Notes: generated by a model not told the origin, from the sequence alone. Counted from the stretch's first letter, positions 33,337-42,548 are shown. The stretch: DNA of 64,000 nucleotides from DASQBT01 sp963746955 (GCA_963746955.1 CAVVDR010000023.1:87353-151352); one strand, 5' to 3'. Numbers and translations are program-made.

Positions 33337-34737
33337 ATGGCCAGCGTATATCCAATTACCACCCAGGCCGGGCTGACTGATAACCAGCTGGCCCAGCTAC
33401 GGGTCCCGCCCCATTCAGCGGAGGCCGAGCAGGCTGTTCTAGGCGGGTTGCTGCTGGATAACCAAGCTTGGGACAAGGTTGCGGACCTGGTCAACGAACT
33501 GGACTTGTATCGCCAGGATCACCGCCAGATCCTGCGTGCAATTATCCGCCTGATCAATGACAGCAAGGCGGCCGATGTGGTGACGGTGGCAGAGTCGCTG
33601 CAATCCCATGGCGAACTGGAAAGCGCGGGTGGGCTGCCTTATTTGGCGAGCCTGGCGAGCAACACACCGTCGGCGGCCAATATACGCCGTTATGCGGAGA
33701 TTGTTCGGGAACGGGCGGTGATGCGCAAACTGGTGGAAACTGCCACCCGAATCGCCGACTCCGCCTATGCGCCGAGCGGCAGAAGCGCGTCCCAGCTGCT
33801 GGATGAAGCCGAGGCCAGGGTGTTTGAAATCGCCGAGGCGGGTAACCGGGGCGGCGCCGGCTTCATGCCTATCAAGCCCCTGCTGCAGCAGGTCATGGAG
33901 CGGGTTGACGAGTTGTACAGCCGGGACAATCCGGATGACGTCACCGGCGTGCCCACAGGTTTCAAGGATCTGGACGGCAAGACCTCCGGCTTGCAGCCCG
34001 GAGACCTTGTCATCGTGGCGGGGCGCCCGTCGATGGGGAAAACGGCATTTTCCCTCAATATTGCGGAGCACATTGCAGTGGATACCGGCTTGCCGGTTGC
34101 GGTGTTTTCCATGGAAATGGCCAGCACGCAGCTCGTGATGCGGATGATTGGTTCGGTCGGCAAACTCGATCAGCACAAGCTCAGGACCGGCCGTCTCGGG
34201 GAAGATGACTGGCCGCGTCTGACCTATGCCATGGGCAAACTCAACGAAGCCCCGATATTCATTGACGAAACCCCGGCGCTCAATCCGTTGGAGTTGCGCG
34301 CCCGCGCCCGCAGATTGGCGCGCGAATGCGGCAAGCTGGGCCTGATAGTGGTTGACTACCTGCAACTCATGTCGTCGGTCGGCAGCGGGGAAAACCGGGC
34401 CACGGAAATCTCGGAGATCTCCCGTTCTCTCAAGGCGCTGGCCAAGGAGTTGAATGTACCGGTCGTTGCGTTATCCCAACTCAATCGCGCGCTCGAGCAG
34501 CGACCCAACAAACGGCCGGTGATGTCCGACCTGCGCGAATCCGGCGCAATCGAGCAGGACGCCGACTTGATCCTGTTCATCTATCGCGACGAGGTATACA
34601 ACCCGGAAAGCCAGGATAAGGGTACCGCCGAGATCATCATCGGCAAGCAGCGCAACGGTCCCATCGGGACGGTGCGCCTTACCTTCCTCGGCGAGTACAC
34701 CAAGTTCGAGAGCTTTGCGACGGGGACATTATCCTGA
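33337..34737 (+). CDS. dnaB: Replicative DNA helicase
   Basis: A 466-residue RecA-fold hexameric helicase of the replication fork. The N-terminal domain (residues about 20-125, 'PPHSAEAEQAVLGGLLLDN') interacts with primase; the Walker A 'VIVAGRPSMGKTAFSLNIAE' is near residue 230, the Walker B-type 'LIVVDYLQLMSSVG' near 335, and the arginine-finger region 'DLRESGAIEQDADLILFIYR' follows. No intein interrupts it. The alanine racemase gene follows directly, which is the usual neighbour. Confidence 0.97.
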   Translation: MASVYPITTQAGLTDNQLAQLRVPPHSAEAEQAVLGGLLLDNQAWDKVADLVNELDLYRQDHRQILRAIIRLINDSKAADVVTVAESLQSHGELESAGGLPYLASLASNTPSAANIRRYAEIVRERAVMRKLVETATRIADSAYAPSGRSASQLLDEAEARVFEIAEAGNRGGAGFMPIKPLLQQVMERVDELYSRDNPDDVTGVPTGFKDLDGKTSGLQPGDLVIVAGRPSMGKTAFSLNIAEHIAVDTGLPVAVFSMEMASTQLVMRMIGSVGKLDQHKLRTGRLGEDDWPRLTYAMGKLNEAPIFIDETPALNPLELRARARRLARECGKLGLIVVDYLQLMSSVGSGENRATEISEISRSLKALAKELNVPVVALSQLNRALEQRPNKRPVMSDLRESGAIEQDADLILFIYRDEVYNPESQDKGTAEIIIGKQRNGPIGTVRLTFLGEYTKFESFATGTLS

Positions 34738-34738
34738 C

Positions 34739-35803
34739 GTGCGACCGCTCGTCGCGAAAGTATCACTCGATGCGCTGGCCCATAACCTGCGGGTAGCCCG
34801 CCGGCATGCCGGTCAGGCTCGCGTCATGTCGGTGGTCAAGGCCAATGCCTATGGCCATGGCTTGACCCGCGCGCTGCGGGCCCTGGCAGGTAGCGATGGC
34901 TATGCTGTGCTGTCGGTGGACGAGGCTGCATCCCTGCGCCAGTTGGGGGTGGAGAAGCCCATCCTTTTGCTGGAAGGATTTTTCCAGGCGGCCGAACTGG
35001 CTGCGATCGTCAAGCTGCAATTGACCCCGGTGATCCACGATGCCGAACAACTGGAATTGCTCACGCGCCAGCAATTCGCTGCGCCGCTCGACGTTTTCAT
35101 CAAGTTCAATAGCGGCATGAACCGACTGGGTTTTCCCCTGCACCGGTTTGATGCGGTGCTGGGCCAGATTCGGGCATTCGAGACCATTCGTAGTCTCACC
35201 CTCATGACCCACTTTGCCACCGCCGATGAGCCTCCAGGCGTGGACTGGCAAGCCGCGCCATTCTTGAAGAAAGCCGCCGTTACAGGGTTGCCCATGTCGC
35301 TAGCCAATTCGGCAGCACTGCTGCGCTATCCGGACATGGCGCGGGATTGGGTCAGACCCGGAATTATGCTTTATGGCGCTTCACCATTTCCCGATGTCAG
35401 CGCCGCAGCTCTGGGACTTAAACCGGCGATGACCCTGCAATCCGAAATCATCGCCGTGCAACACCTGATGGCAGGAGCGGGGCTGGGATATGGCCTGACC
35501 TGGCATGCGGAAGAGTCCACCAGAGTCGGCATTGTTGCCTGCGGTTATGCAGATGGCTATCCGCGTCACGCGCCTGTGGGAACGCCCGTATTGGTGCAGG
35601 ATAAACCGACCCGCACCTTGGGCCGCGTGTCGATGGACATGCTATACGTGGATTTGTCCGGCCTTCCGGAAGCTGGCGTGGGCAGCCCGGTAACTCTGTG
35701 GGGCGAAGGCTTGCCGGTTGAAGACGTGGCACAGGCCGCAGGCACCATCAGCTACGAATTGCTCTGCGCGCTGGCGCCGCGCGTGCCGGTGGTGGAGGAC
35801 TGA
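34739..35803 (+). CDS. alr: Alanine racemase
   Basis: A 354-residue PLP enzyme making D-alanine for peptidoglycan. The PLP lysine is in 'VMSVVKANAYGHGLTRAL' near residue 35, and the second catalytic residue (Tyr) lies in the stretch 'GAGLGYGLTWHAEESTRVG' near 250. Fold type III barrel residues 5-235, C-terminal beta domain after. The GTG at 34739, one base after the dnaB stop, is chosen; an in-frame TTG at 34715 would overlap dnaB. Translational coupling to dnaB is likely. Confidence 0.95.
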   Translation: MRPLVAKVSLDALAHNLRVARRHAGQARVMSVVKANAYGHGLTRALRALAGSDGYAVLSVDEAASLRQLGVEKPILLLEGFFQAAELAAIVKLQLTPVIHDAEQLELLTRQQFAAPLDVFIKFNSGMNRLGFPLHRFDAVLGQIRAFETIRSLTLMTHFATADEPPGVDWQAAPFLKKAAVTGLPMSLANSAALLRYPDMARDWVRPGIMLYGASPFPDVSAAALGLKPAMTLQSEIIAVQHLMAGAGLGYGLTWHAEESTRVGIVACGYADGYPRHAPVGTPVLVQDKPTRTLGRVSMDMLYVDLSGLPEAGVGSPVTLWGEGLPVEDVAQAAGTISYELLCALAPRVPVVED

Positions 35804-35861
35804 AGAGGCGCGGAACAGATTGCGCTATGGCCTAAATGCATACACAAGCAACCAACCCCCC

Positions 35862-36689
35862 TTATTCCTCCGTTTCCGGTAGACGAATGGTGTACTGACC
35901 GGATTTCTCGTCGCGCACCACGGCCAGAAGGCCTCGTTTCTGGGCATCCTCCACCAGTTCCTTGAATGAGCGGAAACCATAGAATGACTCGGTAAAGCCT
36001 GGCCGGCGCCGTTGCATGGTGGTCTTGACCAGGGAGCCCCAGATCTTCTCGTCCGAGCCACGCTCGGCAATCAGCGCTTCCACCGTCTCGACGATGAAAT
36101 CGAGTGCTTCCTGGCGTTTGTCGTCTTCACCTCTGGATGCTGCGGGCTTTTTGCTGGTTATGGCCGTTCTTGCTGGGGCCTTCTTCTCTTTGCGTTTCAG
36201 TTGCGCTTCCTGTTCGCGGACCAAATCGTCATAAAAAATGAACTCGTCGCAGTTGGCGCTCAGCAGGTCGGAGGTCGAATTCTTTACTCCGATGCCGATC
36301 ACGCGCTTGTTGTTCTCCCGCAGCTTCGAAACCAGGGGTGAGAAGTCCGAATCGCCGCTGATGATGACAAATGCGTCCACATGCGCTTTCGTGTAGCAGA
36401 GATCAAGCGCATCCACGACCATGCGGATATCCGCCGAGTTTTTGCCGGATTGCCGAACGTGCGGAATCTCGATCAGTTCAAAAGACGCTTCGTGCATGGT
36501 GGCCTTGAAGTCCTTATAGCGCTCCCAGTCGCAATAGGCTTTCTTGACCACGATGCTGCCCTTGAGCAGCAAACGCTCCAGCACCTTCTTGATGTCGAAT
36601 TGCGCATACCTCGCATCGCGTACGCCAAGCGCAATATTCTCGAAATCACAAAACAATGCCATGTTGCTAATTTCAGGTTGGCCGGCCAT
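35862..36689 (-). CDS. NYN domain (PIN-like) protein with C-terminal OST-HTH/LOTUS-like domain
   Basis: A 275-residue protein of the LabA/DUF88 group. The N-terminal NYN domain (residues about 8-155) has the acidic residues expected for a PIN-like RNase: Asp15 in 'ALFCDFENIA', Asp87 in 'SADIRMVVDALDL', and Asp113/Asp115 in 'IISGDSDFSPLVSKL'. A Lys/Ala linker (about 160-195) leads to a winged-helix OST-HTH/LOTUS-like domain ('FTESFYGFRSFKELVEDAQK'). This pairing suggests RNA-directed cleavage; targets unknown. Single gene with no operon partner. Confidence 0.88.
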   Translation of the reverse strand: MAGQPEISNMALFCDFENIALGVRDARYAQFDIKKVLERLLLKGSIVVKKAYCDWERYKDFKATMHEASFELIEIPHVRQSGKNSADIRMVVDALDLCYTKAHVDAFVIISGDSDFSPLVSKLRENNKRVIGIGVKNSTSDLLSANCDEFIFYDDLVREQEAQLKRKEKKAPARTAITSKKPAASRGEDDKRQEALDFIVETVEALIAERGSDEKIWGSLVKTTMQRRRPGFTESFYGFRSFKELVEDAQKRGLLAVVRDEKSGQYTIRLPETEE

Positions 36690-37005
36690 CAGTTGCTCCT
36701 TTGCCTATCTTGTGCGAGCGAACCAATTCTTAATGACATTGGCCATGAGCGCAAATCGAATCAAATCACATTTGTCCGGCATTCGGTGGCGCTCATGCCG
36801 TTTGTCGAATAGGTGTCTTTTGATTGCGTAAGCGGATGATTAGGCGGATAGTGCGCGTCAGCGATCTTCAAGTAGTGTAGATGCTGGCTGGTTCAGTACC
36901 CCCTGCTTCTCCGGTATTTCATCCTTCATCACCCCGCCATCTTGACCTTCGCCCTCAAGGGCTTTCCGCTCAATATTTCTATACTTCTTAATAAGGATTC
37001 AAGAC
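36690..37005. other. Intergenic region between NYN gene and cold-shock gene
   Basis: No gene of credible composition. The 3' half should carry the promoter and a long 5' untranslated region of the cold-shock gene, as is usual for cspA homologues. A TATACT at 36979-36984 could be a -10 element, but no good -35 partner was found. The ribosome-binding site aagga lies 9 bases before the ATG. Confidence 0.5.
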
Positions 37006-37212
37006 ATGGCAACAGGTACAGTGAAGTGGTTCAACGATGCCAAAGGGTTCGGCTTTGTTACGCCCGATGGCGGCGGAGCAGATCTTTTCGTCCATTTTTC
37101 GGCGATCCAGGCCCAAGGTTTCAAGACCCTGCAGGAAAACCAGCGTGTGGATTTCGACGTCACCACTGGCCCGAAAGGCCAGCAAGCTTCAAACATTCGC
37201 GCTGCTGAATAG
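37006..37212 (+). CDS. Cold-shock domain protein (CspA family)
   Basis: A 68-residue single OB-fold protein. RNP1 'KGFGFVTPD' (residues about 13-21) and RNP2 'LFVHFSAIQ' (about 27-35) are intact, so it should bind single-stranded RNA or DNA. It begins 'MATGTVKWFNDAKGFGFV'. Which paralogue (cold induced or constitutive) cannot be told from sequence. Confidence 0.95.
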   Translation: MATGTVKWFNDAKGFGFVTPDGGGADLFVHFSAIQAQGFKTLQENQRVDFDVTTGPKGQQASNIRAAE

Positions 37213-37278
37213 ATCATCAGCGCGGCCCCGCATGGCATGGCAGTGCTGGCCATCATGCGGGTCGCCCGCGCTTGGGGG

Positions 37279-37491
37279 CTATTTCACATACCAGTCAATG
37301 CTGACGATATGATTCACGTTCACCATCTTCCTGCCCTTCTTATCGGGGTTGTTTGACGGGCTGACACTGATGAACAGATCGGATATGGTCTCGACCTTCC
37401 CCCTGATACGGAACGATTGACCATTGCTGAGAGTCAGCGTTGCTTCATCTCCCGCAATTTCCTGATTAAGGGCCTGACTTACGCTGAGCAT
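37279..37491 (-). CDS. Small hypothetical protein, 70 aa
   Basis: A short protein with beta-rich composition: 'DEATLTLSNGQSFRIRGKVE' and 'DLFISVSPSNN' suggest a small barrel, ending 'VNVNHIVSIDWYVK'. The pattern resembles small SH3/Sm-like strands, but no family is recognised. No signal peptide or membrane segment. It is convergent with the cold-shock gene. Confidence 0.55.
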   Translation of the reverse strand: MLSVSQALNQEIAGDEATLTLSNGQSFRIRGKVETISDLFISVSPSNNPDKKGRKMVNVNHIVSIDWYVK

Positions 37492-37875
37492 CCGGAATTC
37501 CTTGCTTGAACACTAACTGAACGTACTCAGGTAGTGCGGATTCATCATACCCTAATCGAGGAGTCTGATGGGCAGGCCCGTGCAAAATTGGACGTCCGTC
37601 GCTTCCGTTGACACGCTATTAAGGTCGAAGCTGAAATTCTTGAATGGGACAGGGAGGGTGAGATACGTAGGCGAATTCAAGGTCAACCGGTGAAGTAAAT
37701 CCCTCACGGGTAGGGCGCTTATATACGCGGCAATACCGGCAGCAGAGGGTGGTTTTCAGAGGGAAGGACATCTATAATCGCTGTTCTTGTGCCAGAATCC
37801 TGCGCAGAGCCGCCATTGTGTTGCGGGATTTTGGGTGATCCACCTTAATGCCTTTGGGCGATTCAAGAATGGGAG
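37492..37875. other. Intergenic region upstream of the CsgG-like lipoprotein gene
   Basis: 384 bases without a gene. A perfect TATAAT sits at 37773-37778, about 100 bases before the downstream start, with only a weak -35 (TGGTTT) 17 bases upstream. No RNA structure or repeat recognised. Confidence 0.4.
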
Positions 37876-38730
37876 ATGACTGTGAAGGCGAAAGATTCAA
37901 TCAATAAGTTCAATTCCTTGACGATTAAAGCGGGCGCAATTTTGTTTCCGACGCTCCTGTTGGCAATGACCGGGTGTGAAGGGACGATGCCACAATTGGG
38001 CGGTTCGTCCGGCCAGACCGTAACGGGCGGGGCTGCCGGGTCGAGTTCGCAGGGAGGCAACAGCCAACTCGAACACTGCGATGCTGCCCTCGGCACCCTG
38101 GGGGTGGAAGAGGATCAGAGCGCACCCTGGTGGGGTGAGTACGCTTCTCGCTACCCCAGCCTGGGCAGCACCACGCCGGTTCTGCGCATGATGATTCAGC
38201 AGTCCAACTGCTTCGTGGTGGTTGAGCGCGGGCGCTCGATGAACAACATGATGCGGGAGCGCGAATTGGAGAAGTCCGGCGAGATGCGTTCAGGCAGCAA
38301 ATTCGGCAAGGGCCAGATGGTCGCGGCCGACTACACCATGCAGCCGAGCATCCAGTTCTCGGCCAAGGGCACGGGAGGCCTTGGTGCCGCGCTCGGAGGC
38401 CTCTTCGGCAGCGTTGCTGGCGCGGTCGCCGGGGGCATGAAGTCCAACGAGGCCGCTACGACGCTGCTGCTGATTGACAACCGCTCCGGGGTGCAGATCT
38501 CCTCCTCGGTGGGCAGTGCCAAGAACTTCGACTTCAACCTCGCCGGTGGCCTGTTCGGCGGTGGGGTTGGCGGCGGGGCCGGCGGTTTCACCAACACGCC
38601 CGAGGGCAAAGTCCTGACTGCGGCCTTTGTCGATTCCTACAACCAGATGGTCAAGTCCCTGCGCAACTACAAGGCGCAGCAGGTCAAGGGCGGATTGGGC
38701 AAGGGCGGCAATCTTCCGGTTGGCGATTAA
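37876..38730 (+). CDS. CsgG/HfaB-like lipoprotein
   Basis: A 284-residue exported lipoprotein: the signal ends in 'LLLAMTGC' (lipobox, Cys near residue 35), followed by a Gly/Ser-rich linker. The CsgG-like core has 'VLRMMIQQSNCFVVVERGRS', then 'ELEKSGEMRSGSKFGKGQMV' and 'AADYTMQPSIQFSAKGTG', matching the order seen in CsgG-type curli/holdfast secretion lipoproteins. A Gly-rich hydrophobic stretch (about 168-190, 'GGLGAALGGLFGSVAGAVAG') replaces part of the core. No curli genes are adjacent. The role may be in envelope assembly or sensing. Confidence 0.75.
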   Translation: MTVKAKDSINKFNSLTIKAGAILFPTLLLAMTGCEGTMPQLGGSSGQTVTGGAAGSSSQGGNSQLEHCDAALGTLGVEEDQSAPWWGEYASRYPSLGSTTPVLRMMIQQSNCFVVVERGRSMNNMMRERELEKSGEMRSGSKFGKGQMVAADYTMQPSIQFSAKGTGGLGAALGGLFGSVAGAVAGGMKSNEAATTLLLIDNRSGVQISSSVGSAKNFDFNLAGGLFGGGVGGGAGGFTNTPEGKVLTAAFVDSYNQMVKSLRNYKAQQVKGGLGKGGNLPVGD

Positions 38731-39019
38731 GCCTGCGGCGGGTCCCCCCATGTGGGGGATTCCAAGCCTGCAGACACCTGCAAGAGTTCGTTGGGCAAGG
38801 ACGCGCACACGCTAACAAGACAGAAGCGTGTCGCGTCGCCCAGCTTGAAATCCAACAAGTCGACATAGGCGGGCGCGCAGTTGCTTCGGGTGAGAGCAGG
38901 TCGCGGAATCAATGCACTCGGTGTCTCTCTCCTGATGTCACTTTGAGACGAATTGATGGTGATCACCATGCCCCAATGCGGGTAAATTTGCCGGATTACG
39001 CTCGATCAAGAGCAAGTGC

Positions 39020-39316
39020 TTAACAGACGATGACGGGGAGGGGATCGGCGTCGAAAATCTCGCGGTGCCGGGGGCTCTCCAGAAACATGTCGATGTCGAA
39101 TTCGGCCTCGACCTCGGCGAGATGGCGTTCGAACTTCGCTGTCTGAGGAACCGATTCATAAATTTCCATCCACAATCTAGGCTCCTGCTGCTTCTTCAGC
39201 AAGCGGCCACGGACGCCGGTACGGCAGGCCAACCTGGCCTGCATGGAGTGCACCAGTGTTTCCGTTTCGTGCCAATCGCGCGCAGCAACCCGATAGTAGA
39301 TGAAGATACTGGTCAA
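39020..39316 (-). CDS. DUF4936 family protein
   Basis: A 98-residue protein beginning 'MTSIFIYYRVAARDWHETET' with 'GVRGRLLKKQQEPRLWMEIY' in the centre. It matches the small DUF4936 family that follows ygfZ in many betaproteobacteria. It overlaps the ygfZ stop by 4 bases. Function unknown; the compact ferredoxin-like look is inference. Confidence 0.8.
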   Translation of the reverse strand: MTSIFIYYRVAARDWHETETLVHSMQARLACRTGVRGRLLKKQQEPRLWMEIYESVPQTAKFERHLAEVEAEFDIDMFLESPRHREIFDADPLPVIVC

Positions 39317-40347
39317 CTGACTGAATAGGGCAGCGGCCTGACAGCGAGTACCGGGCCATCAACCGCTTTCCAGTGCAATTGCTGCCCGCTAGCCACACTT
39401 TCAATTTGTGCTACCGCCAACAGGTCAAAACCGCCGCCCGGCGCAGGCGCAGCATTGACTACCATTCCGGATGCCTGGTCGCCCATGTCCGCTGTATACA
39501 GGTTGTCGCCGGGAGCAGGAGCGGTATCGCCATCCAGATGGACGAGATACATGCGACGCTTGAGCCTGCCCAGGTAATGCGTACGGGCGATTATTTCCTG
39601 CCCAGGGTAGCAACCCTTTTGAAAACTTACGCTGTTGATCAGATCAAGGTTAACCATCTGCGGTACGAACTGGTCCACGGTGGCGGTCACGATCATGGGT
39701 ATGCCGTGAGTGAGGCGGAGCCAGTCCCAGGTCGCGGCACCGACTGGGCGGGCGTTTGCATGGAGGGTGCCCCACAGTGCCGGGGCAGCACTCGGCGCCA
39801 CGGAAAGGACAAACTTGTCCCGCGCCAATCTGACAACCAGGGCCTGTCCATCGTTGGCGACTTTCATGGCCCCATCAGGCATGAGGCCGGCGGCATGACG
39901 CACCGCTGATTCCGCAGCCGGCCCGGCCACCACCAGGCGAACCATTTCGTCGGAGGCATCGCGCCCCTTGACCTTGGAGCGCAGGATGAACATGTTGAGC
40001 CGCTTGAGAACCGCATCCTTGATGTCGCCCGAAAACTGCAGGCAGTAATCTCCTCCGTTGCGCCACATCAGAAAGTTGCCCAGCAAGCGGCCCTTGGCGG
40101 AACAAAAGCCATTCAGCTGGGCGACGTCCGGATGCAGACTACGCACATCGTTGGTGAACTGATTCTGTAAGAACGTTCCGGCATCATCGCCCGAAAACGC
40201 CAGCACCGCGAGCTGGGACAAATCAGCCATCACCGTAGCGTGGGCGGCGGCTTCCCGCTCGGCTGAAGGACTGCCAAAGTCCACTACCGTGCCTTCAACA
40301 ATGCGGGCGCCTTGCTGGGTCAGAAATTGCTTCCAGGTTTCAATCAT
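39313..40347 (-). CDS. ygfZ: Folate-binding protein YgfZ/GcvT-like
   Basis: A 344-residue protein of the GcvT superfamily needed for some Fe-S enzymes. The family motif K-G-C-Y-x-G-Q-E is present in 'SFQKGCYPGQEIIARTHYLG' near residue 235. The folate-binding cavity domains cover about 1-230. Length is normal. Upstream neighbour on the other strand is the YgfX-like gene. Given the IscR site before apbC, two Fe-S-related factors lie in this window. Confidence 0.93.
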   Translation of the reverse strand: MIETWKQFLTQQGARIVEGTVVDFGSPSAEREAAAHATVMADLSQLAVLAFSGDDAGTFLQNQFTNDVRSLHPDVAQLNGFCSAKGRLLGNFLMWRNGGDYCLQFSGDIKDAVLKRLNMFILRSKVKGRDASDEMVRLVVAGPAAESAVRHAAGLMPDGAMKVANDGQALVVRLARDKFVLSVAPSAAPALWGTLHANARPVGAATWDWLRLTHGIPMIVTATVDQFVPQMVNLDLINSVSFQKGCYPGQEIIARTHYLGRLKRRMYLVHLDGDTAPAPGDNLYTADMGDQASGMVVNAAPAPGGGFDLLAVAQIESVASGQQLHWKAVDGPVLAVRPLPYSVS

Positions 40348-40388
40348 GGTTTATGCTGCTTCGGATGGATCACAAGGCCTCATTCTAA

Positions 40389-40802
40389 ATGTTTCTGCCC
40401 GTGACGGTGACGCTCAGACGTTCCAGGATATTGCTGATTATTCTGGCCATGCTGCACGGCCTGGCCGCGTGGGCCGTGGCGCTGACCGCTTTGCCTGTTG
40501 AGGTTCAGGGTGGCCTCCTGCTCCTGTTGGCACTGAGTATGGCCGGGCAGGGCTGGCTGTACCGGTATTTTCCGGCCGGGCGGAAGATTCTGGCGCTGAG
40601 CGTGGACCAGAAAAGCGCGCTGTGGCTTGATAGGGGTGGGGCGGAGGTGGAGGCCGCGGAACTTGATAAGGCCTGGCTGGGCCCCGGCTTGGGGGTGGTG
40701 ACAGTCCGCAGCGGGGACAGGATATATCGAGTGTTGTGGTTGCCGGACAGCGCCGATGCACAGGCGCTCAGGCGGTGGCGTATTTGGCTGCACTGGGGTT
40801 AG
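40389..40802 (+). CDS. YgfX-like membrane protein
   Basis: A 137-residue protein with two close hydrophobic segments (residues about 13-32 and 38-55) and a cytosolic C-terminal beta-rich part ('ALSVDQKSALWLDRGGAEVE' ... 'DRIYRVLWLPDSADAQALRR'). This is the pattern of YgfX/CptA, a small membrane protein often near ygfZ/SdhE or nadB-rpoE. In E. coli it was reported as a toxin acting on FtsZ/MreB, but in this lineage a role is unproven. No SdhE-type partner is adjacent. Confidence 0.75.
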   Translation: MFLPVTVTLRRSRILLIILAMLHGLAAWAVALTALPVEVQGGLLLLLALSMAGQGWLYRYFPAGRKILALSVDQKSALWLDRGGAEVEAAELDKAWLGPGLGVVTVRSGDRIYRVLWLPDSADAQALRRWRIWLHWG

Positions 40803-40826
40803 GGGATGAATACATTCATGGAGAGA

Positions 40827-42407
40827 TCAGGCGAGCCTTGGGTTGATGATCGTGTTGCCTGCCAGCGGCAGCATGTCCGGGTAATCCCGGCTGAAATGCA
40901 GGCCGCGGCTTTCGTGGCGCAACTGGGCGGAGCGCACAATCAGATCCGCGGTCATCACCAGATTGCGCAGTTCGATTAGATCATGGCTGATTCGAAAGTT
41001 ACGATAGAACTCGTCAATCTCGTTCTGCAGCAGCTTGATCCGGTGCGCGGCCCGGGCAAGGCGTTTGTTGGTGCGCACGATGCCGACGTAGTCCCACATG
41101 AATCGGCGCAACTCGGCCCAGTTATGAGAGATGACGATTTCTTCATCCGCATCGGTGACCCGGGATTCATCCCATTCCGGCAGTTGCGCTGCGGGTGCGG
41201 CCTGGCTGGAACAAATATCCTCGGCTGCGGCGCGCCCAATGACCAGGCATTCGAGCAGGGAATTGGAGGCCAGCCGATTGGCGCCGTGCAGGCCGGTGAA
41301 CGCCACTTCGCCAATGGCGTGCAGGTTGCTCAGGTCGGTACGCCCCATGCTGTCGGTGACCACCCCGCCGCAAGTGTAATGGGCTGCGGGAACCACGGGG
41401 ATGGGCTCCTGGGTGATGTCGATCCCCAGCTCCTGACAACGTCTGAAAATAGTGGGAAAGTGTTCGACAATGAATTTTGCGGGTTTGTGGGAAATGTCCA
41501 GGTAGACGCAGTCCAGACCCCGCCTTTTCATCTCGAAGTCGATGGCACGCGCCACGATGTCGCGCGGCGCCAGTTCGGCGCGCGGGTCGTGGTCAGGCAT
41601 GAAGCGTTCGCCATTGGGCAGCTTAAGTAGCCCCCCCTCGCCCCGCACCGCTTCGGTAATCAGGAAGGATTTGGCCTCTGCATGGTAGAGGCAGGTGGGG
41701 TGAAACTGCACAAACTCCAGATTGCCCACCTGGCAACCCGCCCGCCAGGCCATGGCGATTCCGTCTCCACTGGCCGTGTCCGGATTGGTGGTGTAGAGGT
41801 AGACCTTGCCTGCCCCGCCGGTGGCCAGCACCGTGTGGCCGGCCGCAAAGGTTTCCACCTGGCCGGTTTCATTATTCAGGGCGTAGGCGCCATGGACGTG
41901 CCGCTCTTCTCCGCCGAAATGCCGGCCGGTAACCAGATCTACCGCAGTGTAATTCTCCAGCACGGTGATGTTGCCCCGGTCGCGCAGCTTCTGGATAAGG
42001 TTGGTCTGCACGGCGAGCCCGGTTGCATCCTTCACGTGCACGACCCGGCGCCGGCTGTGTCCGCCTTCCCGGGTCAGGTGCAGCCCGCAGGATGTTGCGG
42101 GATCGGGGTCGAATTTCACCCCTTGGTCGATCAGCCAGGCTATCATGGCCGGGCCATTGGATACAATTTTGCGGGTGACCCCTTCGTCGCACAGTCCGGC
42201 CCCCGCCGCCATCGTGTCCTGGACGTGGGACTCAACGGAGTCGCCAACATCCATGACGGCGGCAATGCCGCCTTGTGACCAGCTGCTGGCGCCATCGATC
42301 AGGTTGCGCTTGGTGAGCAATCCAACCTTCAAATGGGGAGCCAGATGCAGGGCGCAGGTCTGAGCGGCCAACCCGCTGCCGATGATGAGAACGTCGAAGT
42401 TCCGCAT
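40827..42407 (-). CDS. nadB: L-aspartate oxidase
   Basis: A 526-residue FAD enzyme oxidising aspartate to iminoaspartate for quinolinate/NAD synthesis. It has the N-terminal dinucleotide-binding 'VLIIGSGLAAQTCALHLAPH', the active-site 'ASSWSQGGIAAVMDVGDS', and the Arg/His-containing 'HYTCGGVVTDSMGRTDLSNL' of the succinate dehydrogenase flavoprotein family. Its divergence from rpoE across about 140 bases is a classical arrangement in beta- and gammaproteobacteria. Confidence 0.96.
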   Translation of the reverse strand: MRNFDVLIIGSGLAAQTCALHLAPHLKVGLLTKRNLIDGASSWSQGGIAAVMDVGDSVESHVQDTMAAGAGLCDEGVTRKIVSNGPAMIAWLIDQGVKFDPDPATSCGLHLTREGGHSRRRVVHVKDATGLAVQTNLIQKLRDRGNITVLENYTAVDLVTGRHFGGEERHVHGAYALNNETGQVETFAAGHTVLATGGAGKVYLYTTNPDTASGDGIAMAWRAGCQVGNLEFVQFHPTCLYHAEAKSFLITEAVRGEGGLLKLPNGERFMPDHDPRAELAPRDIVARAIDFEMKRRGLDCVYLDISHKPAKFIVEHFPTIFRRCQELGIDITQEPIPVVPAAHYTCGGVVTDSMGRTDLSNLHAIGEVAFTGLHGANRLASNSLLECLVIGRAAAEDICSSQAAPAAQLPEWDESRVTDADEEIVISHNWAELRRFMWDYVGIVRTNKRLARAAHRIKLLQNEIDEFYRNFRISHDLIELRNLVMTADLIVRSAQLRHESRGLHFSRDYPDMLPLAGNTIINPRLA

Positions 42408-42466
42408 AGATGACCCATGATATCAGGGCATGGCTGGGGATAGCAGCGCTCAGCCCCTGCCCCCTG

Positions 42467-42493
42467 AACTTTTGTGGGGTGGCGGGGTCTCTA
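42467..42493 (+). promoter_or_regulatory. Candidate sigma-E (RpoE) autoregulatory promoter
   Basis: The -35-type element GAACTT (42467-42472) is an exact match to the sigma-E/AlgU consensus, followed by 16 bases and TCTCT (42489-42493) in place of TCTGA. It lies 76 bases before the rpoE start, as expected for autoactivation of the operon. The -10 half is imperfect. Confidence 0.6.
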
Positions 42494-42548
42494 AATGAAA
42501 GCAGCCTGATATATTCGGGCGACGCATAAAACATAATCAGGGGAAAAG

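Noticed and set aside
38746..38762. Hairpin CCCCC/GGGGG after the CsgG-like gene
   Set aside because: Short stem and no T run, so not called a terminator.
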